DNA of 64,000 nt from a virus: positions 1-64,000 of IMG/VR virus record IMGVR_UViG_3300013101_002049, one strand, 5' to 3'. The position numbers and the translations under genes are program-made. Below are positions 17,901 through 26,435 of this stretch, piece by piece (the stretch's first letter is position 1; each line of letters begins with the position of its first letter). The notes below the pieces were generated by a model, which was given only the letters and a program-made list of their open reading frames with translations, did not search any database and had not been told where the DNA came from.

Positions 17901-20349
17901 TTTACAATACCACACTGATGCTCGTGGTGATGCTAGATATTATACTCAAAATCAAGTGGATACATTAAGTGGTACTTTATCACAATCTGAGAACATTGAT
18001 TACACAAATACAAATTGGTCTCTTACTGATGTTGGAACAGCATTGGATAATTTAACTGATTATGTTGAGAACACACATGGAACTGGAAGGATTAGTCCTA
18101 TTGAAACAACTATTTCTGGATTTTTACAATCCACATTATATATAAATGCTGGTGAGGGTTATATAAATTATGATGGTCTACATAAAAAAGTTACGTGGCC
18201 ATATGAAGAAATAGATGTATCTGGTTATGTTACAGGTATCCATTATGTGTATATAGATTATAATGGAGATAGTCATATAACCACTACCTATCCAGGTACC
18301 TCAGCTAATATTTTGTTGGGATCTTTTTATTTTACTGGCAGTGATGTTATAGGACTTACTCAAACATGTGGTTGTGTTTTAGAAAACTTTTTTAATAGAA
18401 TAATTGATTATATGTTTAATTTAGGTGTATTTTTAACTTCTGATAGTGGATTAATACAAGTTGCTTCTGGTGTTGATAATACAAGAATAACATCACCTGT
18501 ATGTTCTGCTCAGTATGGTACTTCAATAATAGATTTACCAGAAAGAGGAAGTGATGATGCTGTTATAGGTAATTTTTTAGCAATATTTACATATAATGAT
18601 GGTGTAATGAATAGTTGTGATTATTTTAATTCTTCTGTTGGTTGGAATGGTTCTCTTCCTATAAATAGATGGAATAATACAACTAGTTATTCTGGCACAT
18701 TATTATCATCTGGAACATGTACCTTCACGCAATATTCTGATACAGTTTCAGTGTCTGGTACTACTGGTGATATGGAAATAGGTGATTTTATTTGGTATGG
18801 TGGGGATGCCTGTGATTATCAAACGCCTATTATAGATATAACTGGTAATACAATTACATTAGACGCTATATATATGGGTTCTGGTGGGACCGGTCACGCT
18901 CGTATAGAAAAATCTTTACCATTGATACCCGATGGTAAATGGGCTAAACATTTAATAGGAAGAACATTAGATGGAAATATGCAATTTATATTTTCTCAGA
19001 ATTATTTTGATTCTGAAGAGGACGCTAACAATGCTGGATGTCCTGTCATACCATCAATTATAGAGCAGGGCGGTATAAAAATGGCGTATGTGGTTTGTTC
19101 TGGTACAGAAACTGATATTTCTAATTGTTTAATAGATATACGGCCATTACCATTTCATGATAGAGAGGGTGGTAGTCAGACAGGTGGAATCGCTACAGAT
19201 CATGGTGATTTGACTGGTTTAGCTGATGACGACCACAGACAATATATTTTATCTAATGGTTCAAGAAATTTTGTTTCAAAAGTTAAATATGAATTTCATC
19301 CAAGTTTTTCAACTGATACTGATATAGTTGATAAGAAATATGTTGACGATCACCAATTTGATCACGGTGGTTTAGCTGGATTAAGTGATGACGATCATAC
19401 ACAGTATTTTAATCAAGCCCGAGGTGATGCTAGATATTTTACTCAAGAAGCTGCTGCTGTTATTTCTGGAACATTACAAACTCAGATAGATGGTAAATCT
19501 GATACAGGCCATACTCATACTGAATCAGACGTAACAAATTTGGATAAATACACACAAGCTGAAGTTACCACAATTTCAGGAAATATTGTAGATCAAATAC
19601 CTTCAAATTTTGATGATAGATATTATACTGAAACAGAATTAGACAATGGTCAATTGGATAATAGATATTATACTGAAGCTGAAATAGATGATACTTTATC
19701 TAGTGGAACATCAGTTAAACTTCAAGATGAAGGTGGAGACGTTACTAATACACCTCATAGTAGATTGAATTTTACTGGTGTGGGTGTAACAGTTTCAGAT
19801 GCTGGATCTGGTGTTGCAACTATTAATATTCCAGCAGCTTCTGGAGGAATAATTGTTAAAGACGAAGGGACTACGGTGTCTGGTGGTCCTCATAATACTG
19901 TGGATTTTATAGGTCAAATGGTAACTGCCACTGATGCTGGTGGTGGAGAAGTTACAGTAGATATTCCCTATCCAACTTTTGGTACTTATTATGGGTGGGG
20001 TGGGGATACTAGTGCACAATCTACTAATTCAACTAGCTGGGTACAAGCTGTACGCGTAAATGTTCCTTCTATACCTGATTCTTATTTTAGGGTAGGTTGG
20101 TATTTTGAATGGCGCAGAAATACAGCATCTAATGATTTTAAAGCACAAGTTCAAATAGACGATACAGAAACTATAATGTCTATGAATGAAGAAAGTAAAG
20201 ATGTAAATTCTTGGCACCCAGCTAGTGGTTTCGCTATATTGGATTTAAGCACTGGTACGCATACAATAGATGTTGATTTTGCCGGTGAAACTACTGGAAA
20301 TACTAGTTATATAAGAAACATAAGAATAGAATATTGGAGGGTATCATAA
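14911..20349 (+). CDS. Giant tail fibre with beta-helix domain
   Basis: 1812 residues. N-terminal shaft repeat near residue 55 (DHGDLTGLSDDDHLQYHTDA, then ARYYTEIEID). Residues about 170-450 look like a right-handed parallel beta-helix of the pectate-lyase type (INLLPGVYEVDSLNINNYN, many short strands, ANTEICSMDTLSGTGLYVEG). More shaft repeats begin near residues 985, 1430 and 1484, with two copies of a GHTH-[IT]-ES segment. The C-terminal ~130 residues form a beta-sandwich tip (YYGWGGDTSAQSTNSTSW onward). A beta-helix can cleave or bind polysaccharide; I see no assured catalytic residues, so depolymerase activity is only possible. Its stop overlaps the next start by one base. Confidence 0.7.
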   Translation: MANAGKIILPYGDMNETPSTGKVAFYAKNKTELYYRDDDGVDHLITASGTGGVTDHGDLTGLSDDDHLQYHTDARGDARYYTEIEIDTTLSGYSQIGHTHIESNITNLDKYTQVEVNTISGVLQTQIDNITVSGATTFIDLADTPNVYADGRNYLLRATTSGIEYHFLGHNNHLVCVSADRGTSDGDGSTIFPVSSIDEAITHIESIAVSGTNYVINLLPGVYEVDSLNINNYNVVSIVGECSEATIIKPVSNTPNTFITIPYTTSLKSITIDATDYPSLATASGSIGIDVRDDSYNEVVFSDVYIRGFGTNLNTDAKSNIYLFNCDFRYSNVGIKAAAGAMIDADILFVDECYDKHIHALGGAEVYLANTEICSMDTLSGTGLYVEGADTNVEIFSGTNIWSCDKDIVVKDTATVRVDNCILEESESRPTIEQKDTSTLIIINSRAPLDNESFVVEDSTSVYVNAYDLDEQITSIGNRSGQDQSLINIINGSTERPNLGYIHDSCGTYRSLGWSIPTDGEDAAFYTQANNGNARLCCHSIGESAWDKKAEVVLMSDQSTVKRGWFIRKESGATPRLLLEYIDGTRALYANYDGSITLCSGVSVDKILDEDDFASNDASALSTQQAIKSFIDTVSGSIDNNILYADGSKELIADWDVGDYSITADGFRKDNMEIELSPYSNSTGILSGGDLSINSSNPYMIDVTSGTALYVDVTDSSFPIVEKLSWPSQSISGSLDGSFYKWLGVYRSSSKTGDLVIGTNFSHLERRTTAVLGKYWSTISGSDQITNVANYTTTGYGSAKTLEDFIDAYGVLNIEGNRYSASLITPMTLARTAGQAFRRGANRSAQPTSPNIYESSADDSISSYYYQISNSYDYTVKNVIDPNYYDLNGVLLPVPTGKWTVQRLYYFPVSNVTVIYWGQHYYDSDTQAYDGVSKDTFDSLPNAIEGAVLRGYLIVKQGATDLTNSNQAVIYTTYGRDGILPGFSDHGALGGLDDDDHLQYHTDARGDARYYTQNQVDTLSGTLSQSENIDYTNTNWSLTDVGTALDNLTDYVENTHGTGRISPIETTISGFLQSTLYINAGEGYINYDGLHKKVTWPYEEIDVSGYVTGIHYVYIDYNGDSHITTTYPGTSANILLGSFYFTGSDVIGLTQTCGCVLENFFNRIIDYMFNLGVFLTSDSGLIQVASGVDNTRITSPVCSAQYGTSIIDLPERGSDDAVIGNFLAIFTYNDGVMNSCDYFNSSVGWNGSLPINRWNNTTSYSGTLLSSGTCTFTQYSDTVSVSGTTGDMEIGDFIWYGGDACDYQTPIIDITGNTITLDAIYMGSGGTGHARIEKSLPLIPDGKWAKHLIGRTLDGNMQFIFSQNYFDSEEDANNAGCPVIPSIIEQGGIKMAYVVCSGTETDISNCLIDIRPLPFHDREGGSQTGGIATDHGDLTGLADDDHRQYILSNGSRNFVSKVKYEFHPSFSTDTDIVDKKYVDDHQFDHGGLAGLSDDDHTQYFNQARGDARYFTQEAAAVISGTLQTQIDGKSDTGHTHTESDVTNLDKYTQAEVTTISGNIVDQIPSNFDDRYYTETELDNGQLDNRYYTEAEIDDTLSSGTSVKLQDEGGDVTNTPHSRLNFTGVGVTVSDAGSGVATINIPAASGGIIVKDEGTTVSGGPHNTVDFIGQMVTATDAGGGEVTVDIPYPTFGTYYGWGGDTSAQSTNSTSWVQAVRVNVPSIPDSYFRVGWYFEWRRNTASNDFKAQVQIDDTETIMSMNEESKDVNSWHPASGFAILDLSTGTHTIDVDFAGETTGNTSYIRNIRIEYWRVS

Positions 20350-21014
20350 TGTCTATGTATGAATATGTAAAAAGTATTGTTGATATTGATAGATTATCAT
20401 ATGAAATAGGAGAATCTGTAAATATAGTTACTGAGTTAGATTATATTACTTATAACAGCAGTTCTACTATATTACGTATTTATTTTATTGGTGATTTGTC
20501 AAATGACGAAGAAGTTACTTTAAATGATATTGTTACAAACCATGGTGGTCAACAACTGCCACAGACACCGGAGATATTAGCGACTACAGGTATTGATAGA
20601 TCATATACTCTATTTGCTGATGGTGAAAATAGTGCCGTATGGCTTCCAGCTAAAGAATATATTTTTACTTTTAAATCAGGATATAGAGGCGTGATTACTG
20701 ATTATGTGAAGATATATAGAAATACGATATGGACTTCTTGTGCTACTTTTATATTTAAAGGTAATCTATTTACACCAGTTTCTACATTTAAAATATGCGC
20801 CTGGGTTGGTGGATCAAAAGATCTTGGTTATGTTAGATTATATGATTATTACAACAATAAAGAAATATGTGAAGTAAAGGTGAGTAACGAAAAGAAATAT
20901 ATTTATACTTTGGAAACTCTTTATAATATACCAGATAACGAAACAATTTTTGAAATACATGGTATGGTAAAGCCAAGTAGTAAATTATATTTATCGTATG
21001 TTACTTTATATTAG
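20349..21014 (+). CDS. Hypothetical appendage protein
   Basis: Start set at ATG 20349, which overlaps the previous stop and follows GGAGGG; a TTG five codons upstream is less likely. 222 residues, mostly beta, rich in Tyr, Ile and Ser, with no recognised motif. Being coupled to the giant fibre gene, it may be its chaperone or a partner subunit. Confidence 0.45.
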   Translation: MSMYEYVKSIVDIDRLSYEIGESVNIVTELDYITYNSSSTILRIYFIGDLSNDEEVTLNDIVTNHGGQQLPQTPEILATTGIDRSYTLFADGENSAVWLPAKEYIFTFKSGYRGVITDYVKIYRNTIWTSCATFIFKGNLFTPVSTFKICAWVGGSKDLGYVRLYDYYNNKEICEVKVSNEKKYIYTLETLYNIPDNETIFEIHGMVKPSSKLYLSYVTLY

Positions 21015-21027
21015 GAGGATATAAATA

Positions 21028-21753
21028 ATGACGGACGTATATAAATATAGATTATATTGTGAAACAGAAGATTTGTGGGTAGAAACATGGGCTGAAAATA
21101 CCCCACAATATTGTCCTAATAATAATACTCATACTATAGTATCAGGGTCTATCACTATAATAGATAGTAAATTAGATGAAGGTCCTACAGTATTAGACGA
21201 TGGTCGTCCTATAGTTAGATCTGATAGCCGCCCATTAAATCATTATACTTATTTTACTATGGTTGGTGATTCTGAAACTGATATTGGTAATGGTAAAGTA
21301 ATGTTTTGGGATTTTTCTAATGACGATGATATTGTAACTACTAGTGGTGTAGTTCCAGATGGATATAAGATGAAAAGAATAATAATGAAATTCGTAGATC
21401 CTGTGTATATGAAAGAAGGTACTAATTATTTTTTCAGCGCTTTAAAAGGATCATATGTCACCTTTTCTATTGTATGTCCACAAGGGCAATACTATTTGAA
21501 CTATGATGGAACTCCCGCATACGCGTCCGATGACGTAGTGATAGTTAGATATGTGAATAAACATTATTTTAGTGGTGATTGTCCTATGGGTGATGAATTA
21601 AATACTGAAGGTTGTGCTGAAAACGCTATGCCTTCTAATTATGAATTATGGATTGAGGTATTTGTTCCAGAAAATGATAATTCAAGTTATGGTTATGGTG
21701 AATTAGAATTATATAGATTAAGAACTTGTTTGAGACCAGGAGATACAGTATAA
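21028..21753 (+). CDS. Appendage protein with C-terminal beta domain
   Basis: 241 residues after TAGGAGG. The N-terminus YKYRLYCETEDLWVETWAEN, followed by PQYCPNNNTHTIV, is a small module (C ... P-x-x-CP-x-N-x-x-HTI) that I have seen in other phage fibre-associated proteins. The rest is beta-rich with several Cys. The stop codon overlaps the next start. Role inferred from context: a fibre or base-plate associated protein. Confidence 0.45.
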   Translation: MTDVYKYRLYCETEDLWVETWAENTPQYCPNNNTHTIVSGSITIIDSKLDEGPTVLDDGRPIVRSDSRPLNHYTYFTMVGDSETDIGNGKVMFWDFSNDDDIVTTSGVVPDGYKMKRIIMKFVDPVYMKEGTNYFFSALKGSYVTFSIVCPQGQYYLNYDGTPAYASDDVVIVRYVNKHYFSGDCPMGDELNTEGCAENAMPSNYELWIEVFVPENDNSSYGYGELELYRLRTCLRPGDTV

Positions 21754-22241
21754 TGACTTGGGTTGTAGCATATTTTGAAAGACAAGGAGAACCTGCTATT
21801 AATTTAAATCCAGTAATTAGAATACGATATGTGGAAACTGGTAGTATAGTAGCTGAAGATGTTATGGATGAAGTTGGCAGCGGTTTTTATAAATTTAATT
21901 TTCACAGTTATGATATGACTAAAGACTATACTATGTTAGCCGATGGTGGTATTAGTTTAATACAAAGAGATCGATTTCTTGAAGGTGCTACTGGTGAATA
22001 CGGAGATATTTCTAGTAATATTTATTTAATGTCTGATAATATTGGTTGTAGAATTTTGTTAATGAAAAAACTTTTTGAAAATAAATTAGAATTGGAGAAT
22101 GGAGATCAAGATAATTGGATATTATATGATGATGATGGTGTTACGCCATTATTAGTTTATGATGCAAGTGATGTAAATGGTGATGATATTTATCAAATCA
22201 CTGGAATGGTTTCAAAAAGGTCAAAAGCGAAGGAAGGATAA
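21753..22241 (+). CDS. Fibre attachment-domain protein
   Basis: Start set at ATG 21753, overlapping the previous TAA; the upstream TTG at 21726 lies inside the previous gene. 162 residues. It corresponds to the N-terminal module of the 607-residue fibre: WVVAYFERQGEPAINLNP, VETGSIVAEDVMDEVGSGFY, an AxGxYxD segment and LENGDQDNWILYDDDGVTP. In the large fibre this module is followed by shaft and tip; here it stands alone, so it may be an adaptor that anchors other fibre chains to the virion. Confidence 0.55.
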   Translation: MTWVVAYFERQGEPAINLNPVIRIRYVETGSIVAEDVMDEVGSGFYKFNFHSYDMTKDYTMLADGGISLIQRDRFLEGATGEYGDISSNIYLMSDNIGCRILLMKKLFENKLELENGDQDNWILYDDDGVTPLLVYDASDVNGDDIYQITGMVSKRSKAKEG

Positions 22242-22245
22242 TAAC

Positions 22246-22713
22246 TTGAGTAATATATCAGTATGGGGATGGGGAGCAACCACAATTTCTGTTTGGGGAT
22301 GGGGCACACCTCACCATGAATATATTCCAATAATTTTAGCAGCTTTTATAGAAAGCCATGCCTATACATGTGTTTTAACTAGGGATTATGTAGAAGTATT
22401 AGTTCGTGAAACCGGTGAAATTGCTTTAAGACTTCGTCCAGATCAAATTCCACAAAGAGGTTATGGTGAAGTATTAAGTAGAATGAGGGAGGGTGATTTA
22501 TTAGTTAGAGCCCGACCAGATCAGATTCCAGAAAGAGATTATATTGAAGTTGTAAAACGATTACGAGAGGGAGATGTTGTATTGAGGGTACGTCCAGATC
22601 AAATACCAGTCAGAGAACGCGGAGACATTATTAGTAGGGTTGTAGATGAAGTTACTGCAAGGAGCAAGGGCTGGCCTTGGCAGGAAGATCCGTGTTTGGA
22701 TGACGAGGAATAG
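22246..22713 (+). CDS. Short tandem-repeat protein (RPDQIP repeats)
   Basis: Start set at TTG 22246, 7 bases after AAGGAAGGA; longer in-frame starts lie inside the previous gene. 156 residues. The N-terminus has two ISVWGWG copies. The body has three ~31-residue repeats with RPDQIPxR followed by G/D-Y-x-EV and R-x-REGD, the last degenerate, and a Trp/Asp-rich tail (GWPWQEDPC). No family recognised. The regular spacing suggests a small repeat shaft or a binding protein. It is the last gene of the fibre block. Confidence 0.5.
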   Translation: MSNISVWGWGATTISVWGWGTPHHEYIPIILAAFIESHAYTCVLTRDYVEVLVRETGEIALRLRPDQIPQRGYGEVLSRMREGDLLVRARPDQIPERDYIEVVKRLREGDVVLRVRPDQIPVRERGDIISRVVDEVTARSKGWPWQEDPCLDDEE

Positions 22714-22724
22714 AGAGGAAGCTT

Positions 22725-23264
22725 ATGGCTAGAAATCGAAAAATAGGCTCAAAAGCCAAGAAACGATGGAAGCAATCTATGACAAGGCTCATAGATGGTT
22801 TAGGCCGTCGTATTATTATTTATTTGCCAGATAGACGGGCAGAATGTCCAAATTGTTATTATGATAAAGTACATGACAAGAGTTCTGGTGTGTGCAAGGC
22901 AAACCCCTCTAGCCCTAATTACTTTACCCATGGACGGTGCCCAGTTTGTAGTGGTAAAGGTGTGATAACTACTTCTCGTAGAAAATGTATACAAGGTATA
23001 GTTATTTGGAATCCTCAAGGTAATGCTACTAATAATTTAACTTTTAGTGAAGCCGGTATGGAAGGAGCAACGTCGGTAGAAATAAAAACTGATGTATGTT
23101 ATTTAGATTTAATTAAAATATCTAAATATGTCATAATTGACGGAATAAAGTGTAAATTATCTAACCCGCCTATAATTAGAGGAATAGGTGGTAAATCTGT
23201 TTTGATAGCTGCTTTTATCACTATGGATAAACCAAGGAGAGGTAGCGGTGAATACGTCAATTAA
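22725..23264 (+). CDS. Head-tail joining protein with zinc ribbon (head closure candidate)
   Basis: 179 residues. The N-terminus is basic (MARNRKIGSKAKKRWKQS). Cys41-Pro-Asn-Cys44 and Cys72-Pro-Val-Cys75 form a four-cysteine zinc ribbon. The C-terminal half (DLIKISKYVIIDGIKCKLS, then IRGIGGKSVLIAAFITMD) is a small beta-barrel-like segment as in head-closure (stopper) proteins, which define a position such as 'I-D-G-x-x-Y/C'. It opens the neck gene group and its end overlaps the next start. The function is inferred mainly from gene order. Confidence 0.5.
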   Translation: MARNRKIGSKAKKRWKQSMTRLIDGLGRRIIIYLPDRRAECPNCYYDKVHDKSSGVCKANPSSPNYFTHGRCPVCSGKGVITTSRRKCIQGIVIWNPQGNATNNLTFSEAGMEGATSVEIKTDVCYLDLIKISKYVIIDGIKCKLSNPPIIRGIGGKSVLIAAFITMDKPRRGSGEYVN

Positions 23265-23811
23265 GGAAGGATTAATTAATCTTATAAAGGTAGATATTAA
23301 AAACGATATTATATCTCAGCTTATGGAAAGGTTTGATAACGAAATCGTAGTGTTAGAGGACGAAGAGGATCCTATGCGGCCATCTGTTTGTCGGGAGGAA
23401 TTTGAATCTTTTTTGGAAGAAACGATAAATGATAGTTTGGTAATTACTAAAGATCAAATAAAATTTGGTGTTGGTGATGAGCGTAAATTGGGATTCGATG
23501 AAGAATTAGATCCAGATACTACAGATTGTATAAAAATAATAGGTACTATTTTACAAGGAATCACTGGTGAGTATGTTTTGGTTACTACGGAAATGGCAAG
23601 GGAGATGTTTCCCAAAGAACGTTATAGTCGTTTAGGTCGAACTGGTCAAGCATATTTAATGTCTAGAGAAGAATATAATCAAGGTATTGAATTACGGGGA
23701 TGGCCTGAAAAACCTAATTGGAGGTTTTCTAATTTTCGTGGGATACCCGATTTCTTTGAGCAAATTCAGTTAGATATGAATAAATATAAAAAGAAATTAG
23801 GGGCTAGGTAA
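23248..23811 (+). CDS. Neck/tail completion protein, unknown type
   Basis: GTG start at 23248 inside the end of the previous gene, with AGGAG about 8 bases upstream. 187 residues: an N-terminal helix-rich part with many acids (ERFDNEIVVLEDEEDPMRPS), then a mixed region with EMARE-MFPKERYSRLGRTG and a Trp-containing C-terminus (GWPEKPNWRFSNF). The place between the zinc-ribbon protein and a tail-terminator-like protein suggests a neck component. No family recognised. Confidence 0.45.
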   Translation: MNTSIKEGLINLIKVDIKNDIISQLMERFDNEIVVLEDEEDPMRPSVCREEFESFLEETINDSLVITKDQIKFGVGDERKLGFDEELDPDTTDCIKIIGTILQGITGEYVLVTTEMAREMFPKERYSRLGRTGQAYLMSREEYNQGIELRGWPEKPNWRFSNFRGIPDFFEQIQLDMNKYKKKLGAR

Positions 23812-24617
23812 TGAAAAGAGTACGCAAAGAAGACATTAGCTTACATCATTATATAAAAAATTACGTACTTTCTGATTTTGTGGAAACCGATACCACCACC
23901 TTATCTTATTTGGAAGACCAGTCATCTACGGGTTCATATGTGTATGAAGCTCAGTTTTCAGTGGTACCAAGCCCTGTAAGTTTAGGACGCGGTTGGAGAT
24001 ATTTAGATAATCCATCGGATTTAACTGAACAACAAAATGCTATCACCGTTTATGATGAATTTGGATCGGTAATTAGTGGTTCAAACTATCGTGTTGATTA
24101 TATTGATGGACGTATAATAATGCCTAATCAGAGCATAACCCCATCGAGTGTGATGTATAAATGGAATTATGTGGCCGTTGTGGATGAATGGTCTGCGGTT
24201 GAAAGCTCAGAAGTTCCCATAATAGTTATCGATATTTCAGGATTTATTAAAGAGGGTTTTCAATTAGGTGCTGGTAAAAGAGTTCCTAGACGTGTTAATT
24301 TAAACGTATTTGCAGTAGATACGGCTGAACGGGATGATATAATGGAAACGTTATATGACGGCTTGTATCTTAAAAGCTGCGCCAATCAGCAATTCTCTAA
24401 AGGAACTATGCTTGATTGGGACGGTACATTTAATAATGATTATGAATATTCTACAATCAGTGGTTCTAGCTCTTTGAAGTTTGAAGATGTAGAAGCAAGA
24501 TCAATTTTTGTACCTTTAATGACTATCCCAAACAGAGAAATGATGATGTTAAGTGATTTGAATAGATATAGAGGACGAGTTAGATGTGAAATGTTTCATT
24601 GGGACGAAGGGTGGTAG
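23811..24617 (+). CDS. Putative tail terminator/completion protein
   Basis: 268 residues; the ATG overlaps the preceding stop. Two parts: a beta domain (residues about 1-120, with FSVVPSPVSLGRGWRYLDNP, then SNYRVDYIDGRI) and a second domain about 130-268 (IVVIDISGFIKEGFQLGAGK, VNLNVFAVDTAERDDIMETL) whose strand-helix order is like that of tail terminator proteins that cap the tail tube and join it to the neck. It sits directly before the major tail gene, as tail terminators usually do. The domain call is by impression, not by a diagnostic motif. Confidence 0.45.
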   Translation: MKRVRKEDISLHHYIKNYVLSDFVETDTTTLSYLEDQSSTGSYVYEAQFSVVPSPVSLGRGWRYLDNPSDLTEQQNAITVYDEFGSVISGSNYRVDYIDGRIIMPNQSITPSSVMYKWNYVAVVDEWSAVESSEVPIIVIDISGFIKEGFQLGAGKRVPRRVNLNVFAVDTAERDDIMETLYDGLYLKSCANQQFSKGTMLDWDGTFNNDYEYSTISGSSSLKFEDVEARSIFVPLMTIPNREMMMLSDLNRYRGRVRCEMFHWDEGW

Positions 24618-24781
24618 CCTCACTACTCTTCAAAACCAAAGCTTTAATGCTTGGAAAAGGGTAAGGCGTTTAAACTATCAGATAATGCCTCTATCTGTAA
24701 GGTTTGAACAAGGATTGGATTAACAACACAATAAAACCAACCTCAATTGTGTTAGATTAACTTAAGGAGGAATATTAGATT
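24618..24781 (+). other. Untranslated leader with hairpin before the major tail gene
   Basis: About 160 bases with no credible gene. AACACAAT (24725-24732) pairs with ATTGTGTT (24746-24753), an 8-bp stem with a 13-base loop. A second small inverted repeat, AAGC (24639-24642) with GCTT (24649-24652), lies upstream. The strong TAAGGAGG of the next gene follows at 24762-24769. In this tightly packed region such a gap suggests a late promoter, a processing site or an mRNA-stabilising leader for the very highly expressed tail tube gene. I cannot identify a promoter with confidence. Confidence 0.4.
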
Positions 24782-26344
24782 ATGGCTAGAAAGAGAAATA
24801 GAATTATCTATGGTTCTCAGTCAGTATGGTGTAATGGTGAAATTCTTTATAGAGTGCAAACTCTTGGTAGCACCACTACTTTTACCTCTGAAGATATTTT
24901 CGAGCTAGGCCATTTGGACATCATTGATGTTGTCGATGACGTGCCTGCTGTTGCGGTCACTCTGAATACAAATGACTGGGGAGATGTAAAAACTATGGCG
25001 GTTCTGGCACAGGTTACAGCTGATAAACTTGCTATGGATGCTACGGCATCTGGAAGCAACGCTAACCTTATTGCTGGTGGATCCGATTATTTACATGGTG
25101 TTTCTCTAGCCGATTTCGCGGTAACTTGTGGTAATTTGACTGGTGTTTCTCTATGGGCTCCTATTCAAAATGAATGTGATCTTGGTACTTTGGCTGATAA
25201 CATTGACCAAACCCTTTATATGGATGAAGTTTATGTTAATAGTCTTGAGTTCAGTTATACAACTGGTGCAAATGCGACCGAGAATTATGGAGCTGAAACA
25301 GACCAGAAAATGTGGTTACTGAATGCTGGTAGGTTTGTAAACTGGGAAGAGTCTGTGTACACAACTTTTTCTGGTGGTAGTTTTACAGTGGGTAATGGAG
25401 TAACAATTCCAGTACTTTCTGATGGTTCTTTGGCATTCCTTAGAACTTCAGAAGATGGTGAAAGATCTGTAAGTTTTTATGATAGTAGCGAAAATGAAGT
25501 TATTAATTACGCAGTAGTTTCAGGAGTAGCCGCTGATGCATCTGATTTTGTGTACAATGAAGCTACAGATACTATGTATGTACCTACTGGATTAACTATT
25601 GGAGCTGGTGATAAAGTTTATGCACTATTTGGTGCTGATGGTTATACAGCTGCTATGGGTAACAAATATTTTGAAGCCTTAAGTGATGTGGATCGTCCGG
25701 CAACTGTTGGTGCGTTGAGACAGGGTCAGGTGGAAGTTTATGTTGTTTCAGACAGTGACGCTTCTTATGCAAATGCATGGAGATTAACTGGTGTGACAAT
25801 TACTTCAGACCTTACTCGTGAGCCTCTTGCTGAACTTGGTCACCTCGGTCCATATGATAGACCGTTGACATTACCTATTCCTATTACAGTAACTATCGAT
25901 ACCACTGCGGGTGATTTAGAGCATTGGGCACGCTTTGCTGATAAGTATGCGGATTATGCAGCTGGCGATCTTGATGATATCGACCTTGCGGATTTAACTG
26001 CTTCTGAAGATCTTAAACTTGTTGTTAAGGTTTATGCGCAAACCGATGAGGAAGCTGGTGGAACTGGTGCAAATAGAAAGATTGCCCAGGGATCAGATCT
26101 TATTGGTAAGTCATATTTTAACGACGGGGTAAAGGGTACTTATGCAGCTGCTGGTGAACAAGAGTACGCTCTTAAAACCATCACTGTTGAGCATATTAAG
26201 ATTACCGATGAAGCGTATACAATAGATATGGGAACTAATGCTACACAAACGTTTGGTTTCCGTTCTACTAATGATTTGTATGTGGTTAAGGGTGATGTAT
26301 CACTTAGCTTGGTTCAGAGTAGTATTCGAAGAAGCACCACATAA
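24782..26344 (+). CDS. Major tail (tube) protein with duplicated tube domain
   Basis: 520 residues. Two tube-type segments are visible: from about residue 41 (ELGHLDIIDVVDDVPAVAVT, followed by TNDWGDVKTMA) and from about residue 351 (ELGHLGPYDRPLTLPIPITV, followed by TTAGDLEHWA). Each combines the 'L-G-H-L ... P-x-x-V-T-[LI]-[ND]-T' pattern typical of phage tail tube proteins. Between them lies an insertion-like region of beta structure (residues about 185-320). Duplicated tube domains are known from long-tailed phages such as T5, whose tube rings are trimers rather than hexamers. It is isolated between a leader and a strong hairpin, as expected for an abundant protein. No tail sheath gene accompanies it. 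Confidence 0.75.
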   Translation: MARKRNRIIYGSQSVWCNGEILYRVQTLGSTTTFTSEDIFELGHLDIIDVVDDVPAVAVTLNTNDWGDVKTMAVLAQVTADKLAMDATASGSNANLIAGGSDYLHGVSLADFAVTCGNLTGVSLWAPIQNECDLGTLADNIDQTLYMDEVYVNSLEFSYTTGANATENYGAETDQKMWLLNAGRFVNWEESVYTTFSGGSFTVGNGVTIPVLSDGSLAFLRTSEDGERSVSFYDSSENEVINYAVVSGVAADASDFVYNEATDTMYVPTGLTIGAGDKVYALFGADGYTAAMGNKYFEALSDVDRPATVGALRQGQVEVYVVSDSDASYANAWRLTGVTITSDLTREPLAELGHLGPYDRPLTLPIPITVTIDTTAGDLEHWARFADKYADYAAGDLDDIDLADLTASEDLKLVVKVYAQTDEEAGGTGANRKIAQGSDLIGKSYFNDGVKGTYAAAGEQEYALKTITVEHIKITDEAYTIDMGTNATQTFGFRSTNDLYVVKGDVSLSLVQSSIRRSTT

Positions 26345-26374
26345 TTTGTGAGTTTGTGTGAATTTATAGGATGT

Positions 26375-26408
26375 TGTGTGCGGGGGTTTCCTTACTCCCG
26401 CGCACACA
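26375..26408 (+). terminator. Hairpin after the major tail gene
   Basis: GTGTGCG (26376-26382) and the following G-run face CTCCCGCGCACAC (26395-26407) across a short TTTCCTTA-like loop, giving a strong, GC-rich, slightly imperfect stem in AT-rich surroundings. It lies about 30 bases after the stop. No U-run follows; terminator or mRNA 3' stabiliser, in line with high-level, separate expression of the tail tube. Confidence 0.65.
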
Positions 26409-26435
26409 TAATTATGGAAAGGAGTAAAATTGATT

